Source: Akkermansiaceae bacterium (GTDB taxonomy: Bacteria; Verrucomicrobiota; Verrucomicrobiia; Verrucomicrobiales; Akkermansiaceae). From it: a stretch of DNA of 64,000 nucleotides. Positions 55,560-64,000 of this stretch are shown here, piece by piece; position 1 is the stretch's first letter, and each line of letters opens with the position of its first letter. The stretch covers positions 124,001 to 188,000 of the forward strand of contig JAQWZU010000132.1 in assembly GCA_029253285.1 (NCBI GenBank), read 5' to 3'. A program made the position numbers and the translations under genes. The notes beneath the pieces were generated by a model. That model had not been told where the DNA came from and did no database searches. It saw only the letters and a list, made by a program, of their open reading frames with translations.

Positions 55560-56282
55560 ATGACACCTGAAGGAATCCGACTCAACAAATACCTCGCTTC
55601 CGCTGGAATCGGTTCCCGTCGCGGCTGCGATGCACTGGTTCAACAAGGTGAAGTGATCGTCAATGGCGACGTCTGCCTTAACCCGGGATACCGCGTACAA
55701 CCCGGAGATTCCGTTCGGGCTTCAGGAAAGCGCATTGAACCGCTCTTGGTCCAATCCATCGTCCTCCACAAAACCGCCGGGCTGGTGTGCAGCCGGAGCG
55801 ACGAAAACGGACGCGCCACGATTTACGAACTCCTCCCCCCCAAAATGCATCACCTCATGCACGTTGGTCGACTCGATTTGGAATCCGAAGGACTTATCAT
55901 CCTCAGCAATGACGGCGAGCTCTCCCAGGCCCTGACCCACCCAAAGCATAGTATCGAAAAAGTCTATCACGTCACCGTGCAGAACGCCTTCGAGAATTCC
56001 ATTCTCTCCCAGTTCGAAAAAGGCGTCCACACCGAGGTCGGCAAAGCTCGTGCCTCCTCGGTCAAACGCCTTTCCTCCCGTCGCATGGAAATGACCCTCA
56101 AAACCGGCCTCAAGCGACAGATACGTTACATGGTCCAGGCCGTGGGCCACCGTGTGAAGCGTCTCGTTCGAATCCGGATCGGCGACCTCAATCTCGACAA
56201 TCTTGCTCCGGGAAAATGGCGCGCACTGGAAGCCAGTGAACGGGAATCCCTTCTTGCCCTCGCCAAGGCTCCAAAGAAGTAG
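55560..56282 (+). CDS. RsuA/RluB family rRNA pseudouridine synthase
   Basis: A 240-residue enzyme converting a uridine of rRNA to pseudouridine. An N-terminal S4 RNA-binding domain (about 5-50, IRLNKYLASAGIGSRRGCDA) is followed by the catalytic domain with VGRLDLESEGLIILSNDGEL, where the Asp is the nucleophile, and HSIEKVYHV. The C-terminal GLKRQIRYMVQAVGHRVKRL matches RluB/RsuA. I place the start at the ATG at 55560, right behind the terminator. The earlier in-frame start lies inside the hairpin and is not credible. Target site (16S or 23S) is not certain. Confidence 0.92.
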   Translation: MTPEGIRLNKYLASAGIGSRRGCDALVQQGEVIVNGDVCLNPGYRVQPGDSVRASGKRIEPLLVQSIVLHKTAGLVCSRSDENGRATIYELLPPKMHHLMHVGRLDLESEGLIILSNDGELSQALTHPKHSIEKVYHVTVQNAFENSILSQFEKGVHTEVGKARASSVKRLSSRRMEMTLKTGLKRQIRYMVQAVGHRVKRLVRIRIGDLNLDNLAPGKWRALEASERESLLALAKAPKK

Positions 56283-56302
56283 GGATTTGCCACAATCCGG
56301 CA

Positions 56303-56332
56303 TTGTGCCCCCATCGTTCATCTTGTTAAATT
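56303..56332 (+). promoter_or_regulatory. Predicted acs promoter
   Basis: TTGTGC (56303-56308) and TAAATT (56327-56332) with an 18-base spacer (17 if TTAAAT is used), 15 bases before the acs ATG. Confidence 0.4.
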
Positions 56333-56347
56333 TTCTCCAGAGAAAAC

Positions 56348-58297
56348 ATGAGCGATAATATCGAGAGCCACCTGAGCGAAAACCGCATCTTCAAACCCTC
56401 CAAGGAATTTTCGAAAAACGCCCGAATCAAAAGCATGGCGCAGTATAAGCGCATGCATAAGGAATCAATCGAGAAGCCCGGCGTTTTTTGGGGCCGCGAA
56501 GCCAAAGAACTAACCTGGCAAAAAAAGTGGACCAAAGCGCTCGACTGGAAGGCCCCTTACGCCAAGTGGTTTGTCGGCGGAAAACTCAACGTCTGCGAAA
56601 ACTGCGTCGATCGTCACCTCACCAATGGCCGGGCCAACAAAGCCGCCATTATTTGGGAGGGTGAACCCGGTGAGTCCCGCACCCTCACCTACCGCCAGCT
56701 TCACCGCGAGGTTTGCCAATTTGCCAACGTCCTGCTCGCGCAAGGCATCAAGTCCAAGGACCGCGTATTGATCTACATGCCCATGGTCCCGGAAGCGGTC
56801 ATCGCGATGTTGGCCTGCGCTCGCATTGGAGCTGTTCATTCGGTCGTGTTTGGTGGGTTCTCTGCCGAGTCTATTGTGGATCGACTTTCCGACTGTAAAG
56901 CCAAGGCCGTTATCACCGCCGACGGAGGTTACCGCCGTGGCGGAGTCGTTCCTTTGAAAGCCAACGTCGACGAAGCACTCAAGAAATACAAAGCGGTCGA
57001 TACCGTCATTGTTCATCAGCGCATCGGGGACAAAATCCCCATGAAGCGCGGGCGCGATGTTTACTGGCACGACGAAACAGCCAAGGTTTCCGCAAAGCAT
57101 GACGCCAAAGCTTTCGACAGCGAGCACCCGCTTTTCATTCTCTACACCTCCGGATCTACAGGAAAACCCAAGGGAATCCTTCACACCTCCGGCGGTTACC
57201 TCACCGGCACTTACTCCACCTGCAAATATATTTTCGACATGCAGGATGACGATGTTTACTGGTGTACCGCCGACGTCGGTTGGGTCACCGGCCATTCCTA
57301 CATCACCTACGGACCTCTCGCCAATGGCGTGACTCAGGTCATGTATGAAGGTGCTCCCAATCATCCCGACTTCGGTCGCTTCTGGGATATCGTCGAGAAG
57401 TACGGTGTCACCATCTTTTACACTGCTCCAACCGCCATTCGTGCCTTCATCAAAGCGGGGGACCAATTCCCTGATTCGCGCGATCTTTCCTCACTCCGAC
57501 TTCTCGGCACCGTAGGTGAGCCGATCAATCCGGAAGCCTGGATCTGGTACCACAAAAAGATTGGTGGCGGACGTTGTCCCATTGTCGACACTTGGTGGCA
57601 AACCGAAACCGGCGCCATCATGATTTCACCCCTCCCCGGCTGCACTCCCACCAAACCCGGCACGGCAACACTGCCCTTCTTTGGAGTCGACGCTGCCATC
57701 CTCGACGAGACCGGCGAAGAATGCGGTCCCAACGAAGGGGGCAAGCTGGTCATCCGAAAGCCTTGGCCATCAATGCTTCGCAGCATCTATGGCGACAAAA
57801 AGCGTTATCGCGACACTTACTGGAACGACTATGAAGGCATGTATACTGCCGGTGACGGAGCCCGTACTGACAAGCAAGGCAACTTCTGGATCGTCGGCCG
57901 TCTCGATGACGTCCTTAACGTCTCCGGCCACCGCCTTGGGACCGCCGAAGTGGAAAGTGCCCTTGTTGAACACAAAACAGTCGCCGAGTCTGCGGTCGTG
58001 GGACGTCCCCACGAAATCAAAGGACAAGGCGTCGTGGCCTTCGTTACCGTAAAAGGCAATGTCAAAACTTCCGACGCACTCGCCAAGGAACTCCGCAACC
58101 ACGTTGGCAAAGTCATTGGGGCAATCGCCAAGCCCGACGAAATCTATTTTACTCCCTCGCTTCCCAAGACCCGTTCCGGGAAGATTATGCGACGCCTTCT
58201 CAAGGAACTCGTCGCTACCGGAGAGGTTTCGGGTAACCTCACCACTCTTGAGGACTACAGCGTCATCGCCGACCTTCAGAAGAACCTCAAAAAGTAA
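56348..58297 (+). CDS. acs: Acetyl-CoA synthetase
   Basis: A 649-residue AMP-forming enzyme making acetyl-CoA from acetate, ATP and CoA. Visible motifs: the N-terminal [17 protein letters not shown], the P-loop-like [12 protein letters not shown] (about 267), the acetate-pocket and adenylation motif [18 protein letters not shown], the hinge [20 protein letters not shown] and the C-terminal [14 protein letters not shown], whose Lys is the acetylation-controlled catalytic residue. Complete and typical. A coiled-coil gene follows after eight bases. Confidence 0.97.
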   Translation: MSDNIESHLSENRIFKPSKEFSKNARIKSMAQYKRMHKESIEKPGVFWGREAKELTWQKKWTKALDWKAPYAKWFVGGKLNVCENCVDRHLTNGRANKAAIIWEGEPGESRTLTYRQLHREVCQFANVLLAQGIKSKDRVLIYMPMVPEAVIAMLACARIGAVHSVVFGGFSAESIVDRLSDCKAKAVITADGGYRRGGVVPLKANVDEALKKYKAVDTVIVHQRIGDKIPMKRGRDVYWHDETAKVSAKHDAKAFDSEHPLFILYTSGSTGKPKGILHTSGGYLTGTYSTCKYIFDMQDDDVYWCTADVGWVTGHSYITYGPLANGVTQVMYEGAPNHPDFGRFWDIVEKYGVTIFYTAPTAIRAFIKAGDQFPDSRDLSSLRLLGTVGEPINPEAWIWYHKKIGGGRCPIVDTWWQTETGAIMISPLPGCTPTKPGTATLPFFGVDAAILDETGEECGPNEGGKLVIRKPWPSMLRSIYGDKKRYRDTYWNDYEGMYTAGDGARTDKQGNFWIVGRLDDVLNVSGHRLGTAEVESALVEHKTVAESAVVGRPHEIKGQGVVAFVTVKGNVKTSDALAKELRNHVGKVIGAIAKPDEIYFTPSLPKTRSGKIMRRLLKELVATGEVSGNLTTLEDYSVIADLQKNLKK

Positions 58298-58305
58298 GAT
58301 TTATC

Positions 58306-59181
58306 ATGACCCGCACCCGATTCGGCTTCGCCGTAATTTTTCAATCATTCGGACTCCTGCGCAAAACAAAGCGTATGACCGACGCGGCTTTTGAAGCCCA
58401 TCTGATGCAGGATGGCGAAGAATTACTCGGGAAATACTGTTGGAAGAACATCGAAAACATCGAAGATCTTTCGATGGAATACTGGAACATCCGCCGCCTC
58501 GAACGAGAGCAAAAAGAAATTCAGGAAAAAATCGACGATGCCGAACAAATTCTGGGAAATGCCCACCAACGTCGCGCCGAAGCCGCTGACCGTTCCAAAG
58601 AAATGGGGCAAGGGCTTTACGAACGACGCGAGGAACTTTTCGAGACCCTTGATAAACTTAAAATCAAACGGGATGACATCAAAACAGAGGCCCAATACAT
58701 CAAACGCAAGTACGAGGCTTTTAGAATGAAGGCCCGCGTCCTCAAAGAAGAAGGACAGGATGATACTGAACAATATCGGGAATGCCGCGAGAGGCTCATC
58801 AAACTCAAGGATACATTTAACGAATTTAAAGAAGTCTTGATGGATGTGGAAAATCGTATCGACGCCGAACAAGGCAATCTCAACGAACTCCAGACCCAAA
58901 TTGATCAGAAGCTGCAAGGCACCAAGGACGAAACATCTGAAAGCTATTCTCAAATTAGTCGCGCCAACAAGGATATCACAAAGTATCAGGCTGAACTTGG
59001 ATTACTTCAGGAAGAAGACAGCGTGCTCTGTCGTGAAATCGGTCGTTATCTCAATCTCAACTTCAAAGATCCTGCCTGCAAAAAAGTCTACGCCAAACAC
59101 TCGGGACTGCTGGAACAGCTAACGCTCCTACGTGACTCTGTCGCCTGGAATCGAAAGTTAGTTGAACGAATCACCAAGTAA
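58306..59181 (+). CDS. Coiled-coil hypothetical protein
   Basis: A 291-residue protein with a short N-terminal segment and long helical stretches rich in Glu, Lys and Gln (about 50-240, e.g. REQKEIQEKIDDAEQILGNA and YERREELFETLDKLKIKRDD). These show heptad-like spacing and predict an extended coiled coil. The C-terminal 50 residues (DSVLCREIGRYLNLNFKDPA) are more globular. There is no clear membrane helix. The ATG at 58375 (MTDAAFEAHLMQDG) is an alternative start that would drop 23 residues. I recognise no family. It lies between acs and tatD on the same strand and may be part of their transcript. Confidence 0.75.
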   Translation: MTRTRFGFAVIFQSFGLLRKTKRMTDAAFEAHLMQDGEELLGKYCWKNIENIEDLSMEYWNIRRLEREQKEIQEKIDDAEQILGNAHQRRAEAADRSKEMGQGLYERREELFETLDKLKIKRDDIKTEAQYIKRKYEAFRMKARVLKEEGQDDTEQYRECRERLIKLKDTFNEFKEVLMDVENRIDAEQGNLNELQTQIDQKLQGTKDETSESYSQISRANKDITKYQAELGLLQEEDSVLCREIGRYLNLNFKDPACKKVYAKHSGLLEQLTLLRDSVAWNRKLVERITK

Positions 59182-59200
59182 ATCATTCCTGTCGAAGGTG

Positions 59201-59980
59201 ATGTTATTCGATAGTCACAATCACCTTCAAAATCACCGCTTTGATCAACATCGTGATGATCTGATCTCGGAGATGCGCAGAGTCGGCATCAGTCGATGCG
59301 TCGTCAATGGCACCACTGAATCAGACTGGCCAAAAGTAAAGAGACTCGCTCAGGACCACCCGGACCTTGTGATTCCCTCATACGGATTACATCCTTGGCA
59401 CCTCAAGCAACGCTCAGACCACTGGTTGAACACTCTTGCGGACCTTCTCATAGAGTCACCAAACGCCGCAATCGGCGAATGTGGACTTGATCGTTGGCTC
59501 AGGGATCACGACATCGGACTTCAACTTCCCATTTTCCAAAAACACCTAGATCTAGCGGTTCAATTTGATCGCCCCATCACCATTCACTGTCTTAAAGCCT
59601 GGGGTCCTCTTCTCACACTTCTCAAGCAAGGCACGGTTCTCCCTACTCGCCTCCTTCTTCATTCCTACTCAGGATCCCTGGAAACGGCGAAAGAACTTCT
59701 AAAGCTCGGCGCTCACTTTTCCTTTTCCGGATATTTCCTTAATTCAAGAAAGGAAAAGATTCAGGAAATCTTCCGCCAGCTTCCTCCTGATCGCATACTC
59801 GTGGAAACGGACGCGCCAGACATGCGCCCTCCATCGCCAAATTATCAGCTTGAAGATCTCAATCATCCCGCAAACCTGAAAGACATCGTAATTCAATGCG
59901 CCCAAGTTCTTAACATTCCTACTGAACAATTTGCGCAAAACTCACGTAACTTTTTTAACATCGCATTATCCCAGAAATGA
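59201..59980 (+). CDS. tatD: TatD family metal-dependent hydrolase
   Basis: A 259-residue TIM-barrel hydrolase, likely a metal-dependent DNase or D-aminoacyl hydrolase. I start it at the ATG at 59201 (MLFDSHNHLQNHRFDQHRDD), with GAAGG just before it. Metal ligands are visible in DSHNHLQ, GECGLDRW (Glu), TIHCLKAWG (His) and ETDAPDM (Asp). The final residues overlap the start of the next gene by four bases. The TTG at 59162 is less likely because it overlaps the upstream gene. Confidence 0.92.
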   Translation: MLFDSHNHLQNHRFDQHRDDLISEMRRVGISRCVVNGTTESDWPKVKRLAQDHPDLVIPSYGLHPWHLKQRSDHWLNTLADLLIESPNAAIGECGLDRWLRDHDIGLQLPIFQKHLDLAVQFDRPITIHCLKAWGPLLTLLKQGTVLPTRLLLHSYSGSLETAKELLKLGAHFSFSGYFLNSRKEKIQEIFRQLPPDRILVETDAPDMRPPSPNYQLEDLNHPANLKDIVIQCAQVLNIPTEQFAQNSRNFFNIALSQK

Positions 59981-62900
59981 AATTCCTTCAAACCCTTCTC
60001 ATCTTCGGCCTCTTCTCGACCCCAGTCTCTGAGGCCGAAAACCCCAAAGTTCACGACGCCAAAAACAAGAAAATCAAAGTCACTCCCCCGAAGAAGGATC
60101 CCGAACTCGCCAAGTTTTACATCAATCGCAAGACGTCACCCCGCGCTAAGACCACCACTCCTTTAGAAACCACCCTTCCTCTTAAATTAGAAAAAGGAAC
60201 CCGCATCGCCCTCATCGGGAATCTCCTCCTCGATGCCGAGCGCCGCTACGGGCATCTCGAAACCCTCCTCCACCAACATCATCCCAATCACGGACTCACC
60301 GTCCGAAATCTCGCCTGGCCAGCCGACGAAATCGACCTCATGCCACGCCCCGATAACTTCGGCGATCTCGATCAACACCTCACCTATTTCAAAGCGGATG
60401 TCATTCTTGCCGCCTATGGATATAATGAATCATTTGCGGGAGAAGAAGGTCTTCCTGCATTTAGAAAACGCCTAGAAAAATTTCTCACTCACCTCAAATC
60501 CCAAGCCTATAACGGCAATTCCGCACCTCGGATTATTCTCCTCTCCCCGCATCTTGCGCCTGATGGCTATTTCCTCAGCCCCGAAAAAGAATTGGCGCTA
60601 ATAGCCAGTCAAAAAAAAGTCGTCGTTCGTTACGCAAGCGTTATGAAATCAGAAGCTCTGAAACATCAAGTTGCTTACGTCAATCTCATTCAAAGCGCCC
60701 CAAAAAAAGTCACCGCACTTCCCCAAACTATCACCATCGACGGCCATGCTCTGAACCTCGACGGTCACGCCGAATTTGCAAACGCCACCTTTAAGGCCCT
60801 TTTCCAAAAAGATCCCACTGCCATCAACGAAGAGCTCCGCTCCATTGTCGTCGATAAAGCCGCCCAGTTCTTCTACCGCTATCGTCCTCTCAATACCTTC
60901 TACTACACCGGAGCTCGCAACAAATCCTACGGCTACCTCGACTTCCTTCCCGCAATGCGAAATTTCGATCTCATGGTCGCGAATCGCGACAAGGCCATTC
61001 ACACCACCGCTTCCACTGGCAAGACCACCAAGCCTGACGATTCCAATCTTCCAAAGATGGACGACGTCCTCCTCTCACGGGGTGCTAACAAATTCCTCTC
61101 CGTTGCCGACGAACTCAAAGCCTTCAAAGTTGACCCTCGTTTCGAGGTGAATTGTTTCGCTTCCGAAGAAGACTTTCCCGAAATGGCCTGCCCCATTCAA
61201 ATGCGTTGGGACGACCGCGGACGCCTCTGGGTCTCAACCTCCGTGACTTATCCGCACGTCTATCCCGGTCAGAAGCCCTGCGATAAAATCATTATCCTCG
61301 AAGACACAGACCAAGATGGAAAAGCTGATAAATGCACCACTTGGGCCGATGACCTTCACATCCCGCTCTCTTTCGTCCTCGATGGAAATGGCGGCGTTTA
61401 TTGCTCGGAAGAACCTCACCTGACCCACCTCACCGATCGTGATGGCGACGGGAAAATGGATCACCGCCAAATCCTCTTCACCGGATTCGGCTGTGAGGAC
61501 TCCCACCATGCCCTTCACGACTTCACCTGGACTCCCGGCGGTGATCTCCTCTTCCGCGAATCCATCTTCCACAACAGCCAGGTTGAAACCGCCTACGGAC
61601 CGATTCGCGCCAAGAACTCTTCCTGGTTTCTCTACCATCCTTCGAACAAAAAACTCACTGCCTTTGGAGCCTATCCCAACACAAATCCGTGGGGCGTCAC
61701 ATTTGACCCGTGGGGCAACCATGTCGCCTCTCACCCCGTCTTCGCCTCTACCTTCCACGCCACCAACCTCACTTATCCCGCACAACATCCCAGAGCCAAT
61801 GGCATGCAAGCCTACTCTGGAGTTTGCGGACAGGATTTTGTTTCCCACGACTTCTGGCCCGACGAAATGCAAGGCGGTTTCATCAAAGCCCGCTACAAAC
61901 CCACCAACAAAATCGAATTTCACACGTGGACTGAAGAAGATGATCACTTCTCGGAGAAATTTCAATTCGACCTCATCTTCTCGACCAATCTTTCCTTTAT
62001 CCCCGTCGACCTCAACTTCGGCCCACGCGGAGCCTGCTACGTCTGTGATTGGTATAACCCCGTCAAAGGCCACGCCCAATACTCCCTCCGCGACCCTCGT
62101 CGCGACCGCAAGGCCGGCCGCATCTGGCGAATCGTCCCCAAAGGAGCCAAGCTCGCCGATGCTCCTAAAATCAACGGCGCATCGATGACGGAATTGTTAG
62201 ACCTGCTCAAATCTCCCCATTACCGCACCCGCTATCGCGCCAAACTCGAACTCCGTGCCCGTAGCAGAGGCTCTCAGCCTCTGACTTCTCCCGACGATCT
62301 TCTCGCGACCTTGAACGCGTGGGCTACCAAACAATCCAATCCTCTCCACCTCCTTGAAGCTCTTTGGCTTTACCAAGCCCTCGACAGCCCAAATCTTGAA
62401 CTCCTCGAAAATCTCATCAAGTGCGACGACCACCTCGTAGCAGCTTCGGCCTTCGGCCCACTTCGATTTGTTGACACTCCATCAGCATTCACTTCAAAGC
62501 TTCTCGCATTTGGAGCAAGCCACCCTTCTCAACACGTTCGACGCGAAGCCAGCCTTTGCGCATCCTACATTGGAGAAAAGGATGCTCTCGAAGCGATTTC
62601 ACCCGTCCTCGACCAACCCGCAGATACTCACCTCGCCTACGCCATCCGCTCGTCATTCAATTCAGAAAAACTCAAAGTCCATTGGCTTCCTGACACCCAA
62701 AAGAAACTCGCAGCCCTCGCCAAGCCGATCGTCGAAGCGAAAACAAAACTCACTCGTGAACAGAAGCAATTCGATCGACAAAAGAACCTTGCCATTGTCA
62801 AAATCGGGACCATCCCCGAGCGCCTTCTTTTCACTCAGGACAGGTTCACTGTTAAGGCCGGGCAGTCGGTGAAGCTGGTCTTCACCAACCCTGACGCTAC

Positions 62901-63165
62901 CGACCACAACCTCCTCATTCTAGCCAAGGGAACGCCTATCCAGGAAATCGGAGAAAAGGCCAATCTCATGGCCGCAGACCCCAAGGCAGCCAGGAAACAT
63001 TATATTCCCGACGACAAACGCATCCTGCACGCAACCAAGATGCTCAAGGTCGGACAAAGCGAAACCCTACGCTTCAAAGCCCCCACTTCTCCGGGGACCT
63101 ATCCTTTTCTCTGCACCTTCCCCGGGCACTGGACCATCATGAAGGGCGAAATGATCGTGGAGTAA
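59977..63165 (+). CDS. Large secreted SGNH-like, dehydrogenase propeller and cupredoxin fusion protein
   Basis: A 1062-residue exported protein with leader MKFLQTLLIFGLFSTPVSEA. Region 1 (about 60-290) resembles an SGNH hydrolase fold (ALIGNLLLDAERRYG, DVILAAYGYNE) but lacks a clear GDS motif. Region 2 (about 385-710) is a PVC-type dehydrogenase propeller (DPRFEVNCFASEEDFPEMAC, MRWDDRGRLWVST, GNGGVYCSEEPHLTHLTDRD). HEAT-like helices follow (about 730-890). Region 3 (about 950-1062) is a plastocyanin/auracyanin-like cupredoxin, with Cys, His and Met ligands in FLCTFPGHWTIMKGEM and an upstream His in ATDHNLLI. ATGA overlap with tatD. It likely oxidises a sugar or related substrate and passes electrons to copper. 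Confidence 0.87.
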   Translation: MKFLQTLLIFGLFSTPVSEAENPKVHDAKNKKIKVTPPKKDPELAKFYINRKTSPRAKTTTPLETTLPLKLEKGTRIALIGNLLLDAERRYGHLETLLHQHHPNHGLTVRNLAWPADEIDLMPRPDNFGDLDQHLTYFKADVILAAYGYNESFAGEEGLPAFRKRLEKFLTHLKSQAYNGNSAPRIILLSPHLAPDGYFLSPEKELALIASQKKVVVRYASVMKSEALKHQVAYVNLIQSAPKKVTALPQTITIDGHALNLDGHAEFANATFKALFQKDPTAINEELRSIVVDKAAQFFYRYRPLNTFYYTGARNKSYGYLDFLPAMRNFDLMVANRDKAIHTTASTGKTTKPDDSNLPKMDDVLLSRGANKFLSVADELKAFKVDPRFEVNCFASEEDFPEMACPIQMRWDDRGRLWVSTSVTYPHVYPGQKPCDKIIILEDTDQDGKADKCTTWADDLHIPLSFVLDGNGGVYCSEEPHLTHLTDRDGDGKMDHRQILFTGFGCEDSHHALHDFTWTPGGDLLFRESIFHNSQVETAYGPIRAKNSSWFLYHPSNKKLTAFGAYPNTNPWGVTFDPWGNHVASHPVFASTFHATNLTYPAQHPRANGMQAYSGVCGQDFVSHDFWPDEMQGGFIKARYKPTNKIEFHTWTEEDDHFSEKFQFDLIFSTNLSFIPVDLNFGPRGACYVCDWYNPVKGHAQYSLRDPRRDRKAGRIWRIVPKGAKLADAPKINGASMTELLDLLKSPHYRTRYRAKLELRARSRGSQPLTSPDDLLATLNAWATKQSNPLHLLEALWLYQALDSPNLELLENLIKCDDHLVAASAFGPLRFVDTPSAFTSKLLAFGASHPSQHVRREASLCASYIGEKDALEAISPVLDQPADTHLAYAIRSSFNSEKLKVHWLPDTQKKLAALAKPIVEAKTKLTREQKQFDRQKNLAIVKIGTIPERLLFTQDRFTVKAGQSVKLVFTNPDATDHNLLILAKGTPIQEIGEKANLMAADPKAARKHYIPDDKRILHATKMLKVGQSETLRFKAPTSPGTYPFLCTFPGHWTIMKGEMIVE

Positions 63166-63169
63166 TTCC

Positions 63170-64000
63170 CTAGTGATCCTCCTTCTTCGGGATGGGCGCC
63201 CTCTCAGCACCTTCGAGAGTGTGTAACCAATGCCAGATCGCCTCGAACTGCGGATCGGCCTTACCCTCGAAGAAGGCCGGGTTGAGCGCCCTTTCCTTAT
63301 CGACAGTATACTTCGGCATGATGGTCAGCGGCTGGAATCGCTGTGGCCAGTACATCCACGAATGGTAGTAGCCCGGGCGAAGACGTTCGCCGGAAAGCTG
63401 AAGGTTAGGCCCCTGCCCCTCAAACGCCTGCAAGGCGGGTGTTTCCCCGGCGGCATGACAGGTAACGCAGGCGTATCCCTTAATGCCCGCAATATCGGCA
63501 CCCATCTTGACAAGTTCGGGGTCGACTTTGAACTCCGACTTCCCGAAATCCATACCAGCCCGATAAGCGAGGCCTTTGGCCAAGTGGTCGGACCGACTGT
63601 GGAAGGTCGGCATTTTGGCACCCATCCAGGGGCGGACTTTTTGATTCTGTCCTTTGAAGAGAGATTGAAGCCAATCCCCGCGCAGTTTCTCACCAGCCAA
63701 CGAAATGTCAGGCAGCTTGTTTTCGCCAGAATGACATGAGTGACACTGCAAACGCTCAATAGTGCGATTGGCATACTCGTGAGGAACAAAGCGGCGCAGC
63801 GCGGTGAAGTTCTTATTCCCATCAATATTCTTGAAAGCAAGAAGCGCTTGCTTGTCCTCGATTCCGAGTCCCAACTCCGGAGCATTTCCTTCCTCCTCGG
63901 AAAGACATCCCTTCTCCATCCACTCGGCATTCCACATCTCCTTCAATCCGACGGCCTCGAACTCATACGTCACGCCCTTGCCAGGCTCGTGGCACACCGC
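63170..64000 (-). CDS. Multiheme c-type cytochrome, C-terminal part (runs off right edge)
   Basis: The visible 276 residues reach the window edge, so the N-terminus is missing. Heme sites are seen at the edge (VCHEPGKGV, whose first Cys lies outside the window), in CHSCHSGENKLPD and in CVTCHAAGET, three CxxCH motifs in all. Between them are the LAGEKLRGDWLQSLFKGQ and LSGERLRPGYYHSWMYWPQR segments with conserved Trp/Arg pairs, as in PVC planctomycete-type cytochromes. The protein should be periplasmic. It is convergent with the dehydrogenase-cupredoxin gene, four bases apart, and the pair probably shares one electron-transfer pathway. Confidence 0.85.
   Translation of the reverse strand, partial: AVCHEPGKGVTYEFEAVGLKEMWNAEWMEKGCLSEEEGNAPELGLGIEDKQALLAFKNIDGNKNFTALRRFVPHEYANRTIERLQCHSCHSGENKLPDISLAGEKLRGDWLQSLFKGQNQKVRPWMGAKMPTFHSRSDHLAKGLAYRAGMDFGKSEFKVDPELVKMGADIAGIKGYACVTCHAAGETPALQAFEGQGPNLQLSGERLRPGYYHSWMYWPQRFQPLTIMPKYTVDKERALNPAFFEGKADPQFEAIWHWLHTLEGAERAPIPKKEDH

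Noticed and set aside
61234-62079. 281-codon minus-strand frame inside the dehydrogenase-cupredoxin gene
   Set aside because: It lies wholly antisense to conserved propeller blades and shows no domain.

Overview
The window looks like a chromosomal segment of a member of the Verrucomicrobiota (PVC superphylum), probably near Verrucomicrobiales. Four things point there. A 51-residue small basic protein (55334-55489) resembles a family I know from Chlamydiae and Verrucomicrobia. Two palindromes of the form TGTTC-N4-GAACA, which I recall as the verrucomicrobial LexA box, sit at imuA and dnaE2. A very large secreted protein combines a PVC-type dehydrogenase propeller with a cupredoxin. Remains of a PEP-CTERM-like protein are also present. 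Base composition is moderately GC-rich and even. I see no phage, insertion sequence, CRISPR array, rRNA or tRNA, so this is mostly core genome with several decayed genes in the gaps.

Layout. 1-5351 (minus): LysR regulator, purU, then a tightly overlapping membrane set RDD, SpoIIM-like, DUF4129-like and DUF4350-like lipoprotein, running off the left edge. 5450-9613: DUF2339 membrane protein, dtd, and a helix-hairpin-helix/zinc-binding membrane protein. 9668-16296: valS and a single-chain pyruvate carboxylase. 16297-18376: two unknown genes flanked by gene remains (2-hydroxyacid dehydrogenase tail, MscS tail). 18377-23990: argC-argJ, a fungal-like cystathionine gamma-synthase, rplM-rpsI and exonuclease III. 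24045-28949: nickel superoxide dismutase with a Sec leader, a bile-acid/sodium symporter family protein, a PQQ-type propeller and uvrC. 29076-32685: ExbB/TolQ, ExbD/TolR and a TPR protein, probably one envelope operon. 32809-38273: SOS mutagenesis cassette imuA-imuB and dnaE2, each unit with its own LexA box. 38288-40723: lpxI, floA and a proline-rich partner. 40818-45349: TonB-dependent receptor, AraC regulator, candidate Fur-type palindromes and decayed genes. 45409-48448: TPP riboswitch with terminator, thiC and thiD. 48445-50539: two trypsin-like/PDZ proteins, one with and one without the catalytic serine. 50719-58297: PBP1A, trkA, phoH, small basic protein, rRNA pseudouridine synthase and acs. 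58306-64000: coiled-coil protein, TatD hydrolase, the giant dehydrogenase-cupredoxin protein and a partial multiheme c-type cytochrome.

How parts work together. ImuA, ImuB and DnaE2 form the damage-induced mutasome. ExbB/ExbD can energise outer-membrane transport such as the TonB-dependent receptor. The thiC riboswitch couples HMP-P synthesis to thiamine pyrophosphate. The terminal genes suggest a periplasmic oxidation module passing electrons to copper and heme carriers. A recurring theme is the near absence of Shine-Dalgarno sequences, with several good promoter matches ending only 4-15 bases before the start codon. This suggests leaderless or very short-leader transcripts.
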